Part shown: positions 43,676 to 50,079 of the stretch, in pieces | Layout of the letters: each line of letters starts with the position of its first letter | How positions within the stretch are numbered: position 1 is the stretch's first letter | Assembly: GCA_026398595.1 (NCBI GenBank) | Contig: JAPLSO010000043.1 | Coordinates: 1 to 50,079 of the forward strand | Direction of reading: 5' to 3' | DNA length: 50,079 bases | Origin: Spirochaetota bacterium | Lineage (GTDB): Bacteria > Spirochaetota > Spirochaetia > Treponematales > Rectinemataceae | Notes under the pieces: model-generated | The model's input: the letters and a program-made list of their open reading frames with translations, nothing else | Databases searched by the model: none | Told to the model about the DNA's origin: nothing | Program-made: the position numbers and the translations under genes

Positions 43676-44751
43676 ACTTTATATTGAAGCATAGCGGAAA
43701 AGCGGAAGCCCAGGCGGGATTCATCGCCTTGGAAGAGCTCAGGAAGCCTTGGGTAGATCGCTTCATGGTGTACGGCGGAAGAACAATTCCGGCTGTATCG
43801 ACAACCCTGCATGCTGCCGACAGGCTGGGCGCGCTCAAGGCGCGATGGGACATCGGCCGTATGCGCTACAGTGTCCTGCCCGGGCTCTATGCGGTCGGCA
43901 AGCCGACTTCAGATTCGCCGGTCTTTGTCACCGCGAATTACAAGATGAGCTTCGACGCGCTCCGTTCCAATCTCGCGAAGCTGGACGGCTGGATTCTCGT
44001 GCTGGACACCAAGGGCATCAATGTCTGGTGTGCTGCCGGCAAGGGGACATTCGGGACCGCCGAGCTCGTGTCGCGTATAGCTAAAGTAAAACTCGCCACC
44101 ATAGTCACCCACCGCAGGGTCATTCTCCCGCAGCTCGGCGCCTCCGGTGTTTCGGCGCCGGAAGCGGCCAGGCAGTCAGGGTTCCATGTCGAGTGGGGGC
44201 CTGTACGCGCTTCGGACATCCCGGCATGGCTGGCGGCCGGAGGCAGGAAGAGCGATGCCATGCGCGAAGCCAGGTTCGATCTGCGAGACAGGATAGCTGT
44301 CGCTCCGGTGGAAATTGTTCATGCCTGGCCGATTGTTCCCGCGGCGATCGCGCTTGCGGCAGTTTTCGGATTGCCGGCTGAGGGCTGGCTGACGCGCGCG
44401 ATCCCCGCGGCTGTCCTTCTTCTCGGCACGATCCCCATCGGGACGGTAGCCTTCCCTGCTCTTCTCCCCTGGCTGCCCTCAAGAGCTTTCGCCGTCAAGG
44501 GTGCCTTCCTCGGCGCGTTCTGGGCCGCGCTATGCGCCATAGTGTTTCACCTGCCGACAGCGGCTGCAGCCGGAGCTATCCTTACGGCAGCGCCGGTCGT
44601 CGCTTTCCTCGGAATGAATTTTACCGGTGCATCGACCTTCACCTGCCAGCCTGGCGCTCTTCTCGAGGTGGAAAAAGGCTTCTGGCCGATGATTTCGTCG
44701 CTGATCGCCGGCCTCGCGGCAGCCGGCGCCTCGCGGATCTTCGGCCTGTAG
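43672..44751 (+). CDS. hgcA: Mercury methylation corrinoid protein HgcA
   Basis: A 359-residue membrane-anchored corrinoid protein that transfers a methyl group to inorganic Hg(II), forming methylmercury. Seen: a cobalamin-binding domain in the first ~200 residues with the diagnostic cap-helix motif NVWCAAGK (117-124). Its Cys120 is the expected lower axial cobalt ligand, equal to Cys93 of the Desulfovibrio-type protein. After it come VTHRRVILPQLGASG and, from about residue 225, four to five hydrophobic membrane segments. It starts by ATGA overlap with marR and ends 11 bases before hgcB. HgcA is known from anaerobes and works only with HgcB. The cap-helix motif separates it from the related acetyl-CoA pathway corrinoid protein, which also lacks the membrane part. 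Confidence 0.95.
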   Translation: MNFILKHSGKAEAQAGFIALEELRKPWVDRFMVYGGRTIPAVSTTLHAADRLGALKARWDIGRMRYSVLPGLYAVGKPTSDSPVFVTANYKMSFDALRSNLAKLDGWILVLDTKGINVWCAAGKGTFGTAELVSRIAKVKLATIVTHRRVILPQLGASGVSAPEAARQSGFHVEWGPVRASDIPAWLAAGGRKSDAMREARFDLRDRIAVAPVEIVHAWPIVPAAIALAAVFGLPAEGWLTRAIPAAVLLLGTIPIGTVAFPALLPWLPSRAFAVKGAFLGAFWAALCAIVFHLPTAAAAGAILTAAPVVAFLGMNFTGASTFTCQPGALLEVEKGFWPMISSLIAGLAAAGASRIFGL

Positions 44752-44762
44752 GAGACTCAATA

Positions 44763-45074
44763 ATGACCATGACCTATTTGAAGAATGGCGAAACGCTCAA
44801 GCTTAATACAGAAACCTGCATCGGCTGCGGCGTATGCGTGGACGTCTGCCCGCATGCGGTTTTTCGCATCGAAGCAGGAAAGGCTCTCATAGAAACGCGC
44901 GCGGCCTGTATGGAGTGCGGCGCCTGTGCCCGCAACTGTCCTGCCGGCGCCATCTCGGTCAAGGCGGGCGTAGGCTGCGCCGGCGCGATCATCATCGGCA
45001 AGCTGCGCGGCACGGCTCCCGATTGCGGCGGCGGGGCATCCTGCGGATCCGCGAAGTCTGGATCCTTTTGCTGA
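44763..45074 (+). CDS. hgcB: Mercury methylation ferredoxin HgcB
   Basis: A 103-residue ferredoxin with two [4Fe-4S] clusters: CIGCGVCVDVCP (Cys19, 22, 25, 29) and CMECGACARNCP (Cys49, 52, 55, 59). It is followed by the HgcB signature KAGVGCAGAII with Cys72, matching the essential Cys73 of the reference protein. It reduces the HgcA corrinoid and may hand over Hg(II). Instead of the usual adjacent C-terminal Cys pair, the tail has Cys88, Cys94 and a final Cys103. AGGAG (44750-44754) is eight bases before the ATG. It ends 10 bases from the convergent acr3. Confidence 0.95.
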   Translation: MTMTYLKNGETLKLNTETCIGCGVCVDVCPHAVFRIEAGKALIETRAACMECGACARNCPAGAISVKAGVGCAGAIIIGKLRGTAPDCGGGASCGSAKSGSFC

Positions 45075-45084
45075 AATATCTCCG

Positions 45085-46128
45085 CTATGCTTGCTTGGGG
45101 AACCAATACCGAGTTTTATTGGCGATTTTCACGAGAGAAAGCATGACGGGAACTTCAGTAAGTACGCCCACCGTGGTGGCAAGAGCGGCGCCCGACGAAA
45201 GGCCAAAGAGACTAATGGCTACCGCGACCGAGAGCTCGAAGAAATTGGAGGCACCGATCATCCCCGCGGGCGCCGCAACCTCATACGGAACCTTCCATGC
45301 TTTGCACCACCCATACCCGATGGCAAAAATAAGATAGGTTTGGATAACAAGCGGCACGGCGATAAGAACTATATCGAGAGGATTGCCCAGTATTGTTTTA
45401 CCCTGGAAAGCGAAGAGAATGACGAGGGTAAGAAGCAGCCCGGCCTCGGTTATCCCGTCGAATTTCTTGAGGAAAATGCCCTCAAACCATTCTCTTCCGC
45501 GATGTTTGATCAGGCGGGAACGTGTCAGTGACCCCGTACTCAAGGGAATCACCACAAACAGAACAACGGAGAGAATGAGGGTGTCCAGGGGTACATGAAC
45601 ATCGCTCACGCCAAGCAGAAAAGCGACAATGGGAGTGAATGCCACCAGGATCACGAGGTCGTTCACCGCTACCTGGACAACCGTATAGCCGGCATCCCCG
45701 TCGGACAGGTATGACCAGACGAAGACCATGGCAGTACAGGGCGCGGCGCCAAGCAGAATGGCACCCGCCAGGTATTCCGTGGCGAGGTCCGATGGAATGA
45801 ACGCCTTGAAGGCAACCTTGAGGAAAAGCCACGCGAGGGCATACATGGTGAAAGGTTTAATCAGCCAGTTTACGGCAAGCGTGACGATGAGGCCTTTCGG
45901 CTTCTTGCCGGCGTTTTTTATACTGGCAAAATCCACTTTGAGCATCATGGGATAGATCATGAGCCAGATGAGGATAGCGACGGGAATGGATACCTTTGCG
46001 TATTCGAATTGGCCCAGGAACGTGGGGACTCCCGGGAGGAACCAGCCGATCGTCACCCCAAGGGCGATGCAAAGAAAAACCCACAGCGAAAGATATTTTG
46101 AGAAGAAACCGAGACGCTTTTCGGACAT
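45085..46128 (-). CDS. acr3: Arsenite efflux permease ACR3 (copy 2)
   Basis: A 347-residue ACR3 permease, nearly the same as copy 1 through [19 protein letters not shown] and the rest of the chain, with the conserved Cys in GAAPCTAM. It has no arsC behind it; it ends tail to tail with hgcB. It is divergent from the arsR at 46248, with matching operators between. The two copies lie on opposite strands about 45 kb apart and would allow recombination that inverts the region between them. Confidence 0.95.
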   Translation of the reverse strand: MSEKRLGFFSKYLSLWVFLCIALGVTIGWFLPGVPTFLGQFEYAKVSIPVAILIWLMIYPMMLKVDFASIKNAGKKPKGLIVTLAVNWLIKPFTMYALAWLFLKVAFKAFIPSDLATEYLAGAILLGAAPCTAMVFVWSYLSDGDAGYTVVQVAVNDLVILVAFTPIVAFLLGVSDVHVPLDTLILSVVLFVVIPLSTGSLTRSRLIKHRGREWFEGIFLKKFDGITEAGLLLTLVILFAFQGKTILGNPLDIVLIAVPLVIQTYLIFAIGYGWCKAWKVPYEVAAPAGMIGASNFFELSVAVAISLFGLSSGAALATTVGVLTEVPVMLSLVKIANKTRYWFPKQA

Positions 46129-46164
46129 ACCAACTCCTTGAATGGCGGTGTTGTCAGGATATAG

Positions 46165-46198
46165 TTGGTATTTTTGCCAAATATCATCATGGTGTCAA
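46165..46198 (-). promoter_or_regulatory. acr3 copy 2 promoter with ArsR-type operator
   Basis: On the reverse strand TTGACA (46198-46193), 12 bases, then TTGG-N8-CCAA (46180-46165). Same layout as at copy 1. Confidence 0.65.
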
Positions 46199-46208
46199 GT
46201 TCTTTTCA

Positions 46209-46242
46209 TTGACAGAAAGCGGTTTTTTGGTAAAGCTTCCAA
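46209..46242 (+). promoter_or_regulatory. arsR copy 2 promoter with ArsR-type operator
   Basis: TTGACA (46209-46214), 12 bases, then the dyad TTGGTAAAGCTTCCAA (46227-46242), ending six bases before the arsR start codon. The short leader leaves no room for a ribosome binding site, so initiation may be weak. Confidence 0.6.
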
Positions 46243-46247
46243 ATACC

Positions 46248-46592
46248 ATGAAGATAAAAGATAAGGACCTTGAAAAACACCGGGTGGATGTGCTCAAGGC
46301 GCTCGCCCATCCTTCCCGCCTCTATATCGTACTACGGCTTGCCGAAGGTGAAGCCTGCGTCGGGGATCTGACCAAGGAGATTGGGGCTGATGTTTCCACC
46401 ATCTCCAAGCACCTGGCCATATTGCGCGACGCGGGATTGGTGACGGATCGCCGCGAAGGACAAAATATTCTCTACTCGCTTGCCTGTGGCTGTATTCTCG
46501 ATTTCATCCACTGTATCGATGCGGTGCCCCTTCCCGGTAATGCGGGGGCGCGGCGTCGTCCGGGCTGCGGTGTCGCAAGAACCGCAAGATAA
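46248..46592 (+). CDS. arsR: ArsR-family metalloregulator (copy 2)
   Basis: A 114-residue complete ArsR. Seen: VDVLKALAHPSRLYIVLRLAEGEACVGDLT, recognition helix VSTISKHLAILRDAGLV, wing DRREGQNILYSL, then ACGCILDFIHC with three cysteines in the last helix. Such a C-terminal Cys set is a known As(III) site type in some ArsR proteins, distinct from the classical CxC in the DNA-binding helix. The ATG at 46248 is fixed by alignment with copy 1; the frame is open further upstream through the operators. Controls itself and acr3. Confidence 0.9.
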   Translation: MKIKDKDLEKHRVDVLKALAHPSRLYIVLRLAEGEACVGDLTKEIGADVSTISKHLAILRDAGLVTDRREGQNILYSLACGCILDFIHCIDAVPLPGNAGARRRPGCGVARTAR

Positions 46593-46594
46593 CG

Positions 46595-46860
46595 ACTTCG
46601 GCCTCTTCCCAACTAATTCCGTTAGGCCCGTTCGTGCCCCCAGATCGCTGCAGTGGATATTGGTGAGGCGGCCGTCGCAGAGGTTCTGCGGCGAGGCAAA
46701 GCCCGGATCGTCAGGAAGCGAGCGGGTGTGGCCCGATACCTAGAGGAAGACCTGGGGATTGCGCTTCAGGATGGCATCGATAGCGGCTGCGGGCTGGGCC
46801 ACGGCTGTGCCCGAGGGTCTCGTCAAGCCAGCGCAGGGAAGCTTCTGAAAGCCCTACCCG
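46595..46860 (-). pseudogene. Metallophosphoesterase fragment, frameshifted, with amber codon
   Basis: Reverse-strand pieces: SEASLRWLDETLG in one frame, then after a shift AAAIDAILKRNPQVFL, a TAG (46742-46740), VSGHTRSLPDD, and NLCDGRLTNIHCSDLG. This resembles the end of a calcineurin-like phosphoesterase whose GHTH metal motif has become GHTR. The TAG sits where Trp (TGG) would be likely. No start or N-terminal half is found. Decayed. Confidence 0.45.
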
Positions 46861-47236
46861 CTAGTCGTGGGCAGTCAAGACTTTCGGCGTCTGCCTCATC
46901 GATGTCGGAGGTCTCGCGCTCTTTCCGATCGGCCAGTAAGGCAAGCTCTTCATCATGGGGGCGACACGACCGTATACAGCGGTTTTAAAGGGCTGGTCTG
47001 CCCAAAGCTCCTCCTCCGGGCGTTCATCTTTCGGGCGGGGCGCTTTTCCCCGTGACGCTGCCGTGACGGAGCTTGGACTCCCCTGGCTTTTTTGAGAGAT
47101 ATATTCCTATTTCAGGAAGAGGTTACAATAGTTTTCAGACATGGGGGTTGTCCTCCATTCATGATCGCCAGGCCGCCGGCTCAAATCCAATAAAGCCTAT
47201 AGTCTAGATCTACTTGATGGCAGCAGGAGATAGTAC
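46861..47236. other. Non-coding region, about 376 bp
   Basis: No gene seen. The left part may be more debris of the phosphoesterase; the right part contains AGGAG (47225-47229), the former ribosome site of the dehydrogenase pseudogene. Confidence 0.4.
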
Positions 47237-48775
47237 ATAGCCAACGCAACGATTCCCAATCTGCAGTATTGGGTCGGTGGAGGATGGAAGACCTCGACGA
47301 CATCGAAATACATGGACTGCTACAATCCCTCGACGGGCGAAGTGACAGCCCGCGCGCCTCAGTGCACGATCGAGGAAGTCGAGGAGGCGATCGCGTCCGC
47401 GGCGAAAGCCTACCCCGCCTGGTCCAACACGCCGCCCAACCAGCGCGTACAGGTGCTGTTCCGGATGAAAGCCCTCCTTGACAAGCATCTCGAGGAGCTG
47501 ACCCTTTTAGTGGCGCGCGAGAACGGCAAGGTCCTGGACGAAACCATGGGCGACGTGCTCAAGGTCACGGAGGTCGTGGAATTCGCCTGCGGCATACCCC
47601 ACCTCATGAAGGGCCCGGCCCTCATGAACTGCACCCGGGGTTACGACACGACGCAATATATGGAGAGTCTGGGGGTTTTCGGGGGCATCGCGCCCTAGAA
47701 TTTCCCCGCGATGATCCCGATGGGCTGGATGGCGCCGCTCTGCCTCGCCACGGGCAACACGATGGTGATCAAGGCCGCGAGCTTTACACCCCGGACGTCG
47801 ATGCGGATCATGGAACTCTGGGCCGAGGCCGGTCTCCCCGCCGGCGTCCTCAACCTTGTCACCTGCTCGCGCAACGAGGCCGAGATTCTTCTCAGGCACC
47901 CTGACGTGAAGGGCATCTCTTTCGTCGGCTCGACCGGCGTAGGCAGGCACATCTACGAGACCGCGGCCAAGAACGGCAAGCGCGTGCAGTGCCTCACCGA
48001 GGCGAAGAACCACGCCCTGGTCCTCAAGGACGCGGCGCTGGAGCGGACGGCCAAGGGCATCATCAACTCGGCTTGCGGATGCGCGGGCGAGCGCTGCATG
48101 GCGCTTCCCGTCATCGTTGCCGAGGAGGCCATAGCCGACCAGCTCGTCGCCACCCTGAAGCGCCTGATATCCAATCTCAAGGTGGGGCCGGCATATGAGA
48201 AATCGAGCCAGATGGGGCCGGTGGTGAACGCCGAGCACTTGAAGTTCGTCACCGACTGGATCGGGAAGGGCGTGGAGGAAGGCGCCGAGCTCGTGCTGGA
48301 CGGACGAAAGATCAAGGTGGAGGGCTACGAGAACGGCTTCTACGTGGGGCCGACCCTCTTCGACCATGTCAAGTCCGGGATGAGCATCGGCGATAGGGAA
48401 GTCTTCGGCCCGGTGCTCTGCTTCAAGCGCGTGAAAAACTTCGAGGAAGGCGTCACCCTTATGAACGCCAACGAGTTCGCCAACGGTTCGGTGATCTACA
48501 CACAGTCGGGCTACTATGCCCGCGAATTCGCCAAGCGTACGCATGGAGGTCAGGTGGGCGTCAACGTCGGGATTCCCGTGCCGCTCGGGGTTTTCGGCTT
48601 CACCGGCCACAAGCACTCCTTCTTCGGCGACCTGCACGCTATGGGCACGGACGGGGTGCGGTTCTACACCGAACTGAAGAGCGTGACCACTCATTGGTTC
48701 TCCGAGGAAGAGGCCAAGGAAGGCGCCGTGCTCAACAGCTGGGATGGGATGATTTCCTTCCCGGAAAAAAAATAA
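47237..48775 (+). pseudogene. Methylmalonate-semialdehyde dehydrogenase (MmsA-like), start lost and amber codon
   Basis: An aldehyde dehydrogenase of the MmsA type, which turns methylmalonate or malonate semialdehyde into propionyl- or acetyl-CoA. In-frame sequence runs from 47237 (ATA GCC AAC, behind AGGAG at ideal spacing, so an ATG-to-ATA change is likely) through YWVGGGWKTS and YNPSTGEV. A TAG at 47696-47698 interrupts the conserved GIAP-x-NFPAMIP. The frame then continues without fault to 48775, with FVGSTGVG, EAKNHALVLKDA, the nucleophile region GERCMAL and FTGHKHSFFGDLHAMG. Only two lesions in about 510 codons means recent loss. An ATG at 47312 could start a shorter N-terminal peptide. 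Confidence 0.8.
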
Positions 48776-48818
48776 GGAAAATGCAGAAAAGAGGGCCGGG
48801 TGGTTTCTTGATGAACGT

Positions 48819-49825
48819 ATGATCAAGCTCGTCCTGAAGTGTCTCAAGGGAGCGGCCCGAATATGCGCGGTCCTCGCTCCCTTGGTGATGCTCGTCGAAG
48901 TGTTCATGGATCTGTAGTCGCCGACCCTCATGGCCCCAAGATCAATGATATCGGGATGGCCCTCATCGGTTTCATGGGCAGGCCGAGCGTTTCGCTCAAA
49001 CCAATGACGAATTCACGGCTATACGCACCGGGGCGCAGAAGACATCGGCTGACATTCGCCGTGACCTGTCCGCCAACAGGCAAAAGCTGCCGCTTTCGTA
49101 TTTCGACATGCATTCCTCGGGCGATCTTAAAAGCCGCCTTGCCGACGATATGGATAACATCAACACGATGCTCTCGAAGGGCTTCGTGCAGTTCTTTTCG
49201 GGCATCATCAGCTTCGTCGGCATGCCGATCGCCCTGCTCTTCCATCAGTCCCATGCCGACCCTCAGCGGCCTCGCCATGACCTTGCTGATGTTCGCGTGC
49301 ATCTGGCTGGTAGCGCGCAAGACCCAGCCGTATTTCGTCCCGCAGCAGAAGGAGCTGGGGAAGCTGAATGGTTTCACAGAGGAAATGATCTCGGGACAGA
49401 AGGCCATATTGCTCTTTTCGCGCGAGAAGAAGGTCGAGACCGAGTTCGCCGACATCAACGGGAAATAGGTCCGGAGTTCGGTACGTGCGCAGGGATTCTC
49501 CGGCATCATGGGCCCGCTCAGCAATCTGATATACAATCTGACCTATCTGATCATCGCCGGGGGCGTGCGGGCCTTCGGGGTGATCGACGCCGACAAGGAA
49601 ATGGATCGTCCGGACGCGCGGGGTATCCGGGATATCGCGGGCGGCGTCCGTACCGAGAAGGTGGGATCTTCCTGAAAACCGATATCAGCTCCTAAGCGGG
49701 CGCTTATCCAGGAATTCTTCCTTCAGCTACCCGAAGGATACGGTACGGCGCTCTCCGACAACGCCGGCAATCCGTCCCAGGGCCAGCGCCAGCTTTTAAG
49801 CATGGCTCGAGCCGTCATCGCGCCT
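48819..49825 (+). pseudogene. Broken multidrug-type ABC exporter (fused permease-ATPase)
   Basis: Pieces in order: KLVLKCLKGAARICAVLAPL and LVEVFMDL, then TAG (48915); after a shift, RRDLSANRQKLPLSYFD, MHSSGDLKSRLADDMDN and FFSGIISFVGMPIALLF; another shift gives LMFACIWLVARKTQP and EEMISGQKAILLFSREKK; a TAG at 49466; then VRAQGFSGIMGPLSNLIYN. The ATPase survives only as LPEGYGTALSDNAGNPSQGQRQ with LLSMARAVIA (49724-49822). Walker A and the end of the membrane domain are deleted. Clearly dead. Confidence 0.8.
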
Positions 49826-49849
49826 TCCTCGCCCTCATCGCGTTTTCTT

Positions 49850-50079
49850 CTATATTATTACGCGAGGTTGGGGCTGATCCTTCAACTGCTTCGCTAAGCC
49901 GCTGTACAAGGCGAAGGACAGGCCGACCGACAGGGTGTCGACGATGGGCTGGACCCAGAAAATGCCATAGAGCGGCACGAGGCGGTTCATCAGGAACATG
50001 AGCGGCACGTCGACGGTGGCCTTGCGGAACACCGAGATGACGAGCGCGCGCCGGCCTTGGCCCATAGCCTGGAACATCG
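49850..50079 (-). CDS. MATE-family efflux transporter, C-terminal end (partial)
   Basis: The reverse strand encodes the last ~76 residues: FQAMGQGRRALVISVFRKATV, then PLYGIFWVQPIVDTLSVGLS, matching the final two membrane helices of MATE multidrug exporters. The rest lies beyond the right edge, so intactness cannot be judged. Given the decayed neighbours it may or may not be functional. Confidence 0.75.
   Translation of the reverse strand, partial: MFQAMGQGRRALVISVFRKATVDVPLMFLMNRLVPLYGIFWVQPIVDTLSVGLSFALYSGLAKQLKDQPQPRVII

Noticed and set aside
43190-45074. mer-type mercury resistance
   Set aside because: No merA, merB, merT or MerR-type mercury regulator is present; the evidence is for methylation only.
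47507-48931. Reverse-strand open frame of 474 codons across the MmsA-like gene
   Set aside because: The forward strand has unmistakable aldehyde dehydrogenase sequence; the antisense frame is His/Arg-rich with no family features.
1-50079. CRISPR arrays, prophage structural genes or a toxin-antitoxin pair
   Set aside because: No regularly spaced repeats, phage structural proteins or paired small toxin-antitoxin genes were seen on either strand.

Overview
This is a roughly 50-kb stretch of a bacterial chromosome of moderately high GC. Genes are closely packed, many share ATGA or TAATG overlaps, and most starts have AGGAGG-like ribosome binding sites. The best lifestyle clue is an hgcA-hgcB pair, the mercury methylation genes, which are known almost only from strict anaerobes. 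The sugar and amino-acid ABC transporters suit a fermentative anaerobe. A spirochaete-like host is my guess and no more than that; there is no rRNA or ribosomal protein gene to place it.

Layout. (1) 1-5.4 kb is a metal/metalloid block: a divergent arsR/acr3 pair, an arsC broken by an amber codon, a second Cys-rich ArsR, a two-piece ArsP-type permease, a carboxymuconolactone-decarboxylase-like protein, a CDF zinc transporter and a TauE/SafE permease. (2) 5.6-24.1 kb is a catabolic island flanked by two similar tRNA 3'-end remnants. It holds a LacI regulator, a Gfo/Idh/MocA dehydrogenase, an SCP2-like protein, an unusual dehydrogenase-M24 peptidase fusion, a BKACE enzyme, two SDRs, a GntR regulator, a ribose-type ABC importer and, on the other strand, transketolase, an RpiB-like isomerase and an IolD-like TPP hydrolase. 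It ends in an MBL-fold hydrolase and a decayed IS200-type transposase. (3) 24.2-28.1 kb starts with a beheaded TPP enzyme, followed by an aminotransferase and aspartate-semialdehyde dehydrogenase. (4) 28.2-37.0 kb has a zinc alcohol dehydrogenase and an operon of two DapA-family lyases/synthases around a Liv-type importer, closed by a GntR regulator. (5) 37.1-42.3 kb has an alpha/beta hydrolase, a YtcJ-like amidohydrolase, an EamA exporter and cbpA-cbpM. (6) 43.1-46.6 kb is marR-hgcA-hgcB, convergent with a second arsR/acr3 pair. (7) 46.6-50 kb is a graveyard: pieces of a metallophosphoesterase, a methylmalonate-semialdehyde dehydrogenase with a lost start and an amber codon, a broken ABC exporter, and the end of a MATE transporter at the window edge.

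How it fits together. The two arsR/acr3 modules are inverted copies about 45 kb apart. All four of their promoters share one design: TTGACA, exactly 12 bases, then TTGG-N8-CCAA. The hgcAB operon sits beside one module, so mercury methylation and arsenite efflux are neighbours here. The central island looks like a full uptake-to-central-metabolism route for an unidentified polyhydroxylated compound (cyclitol or sugar acid). It carries its own LacI and GntR regulators and visible operators, and is the best candidate here for an undescribed catabolic system.
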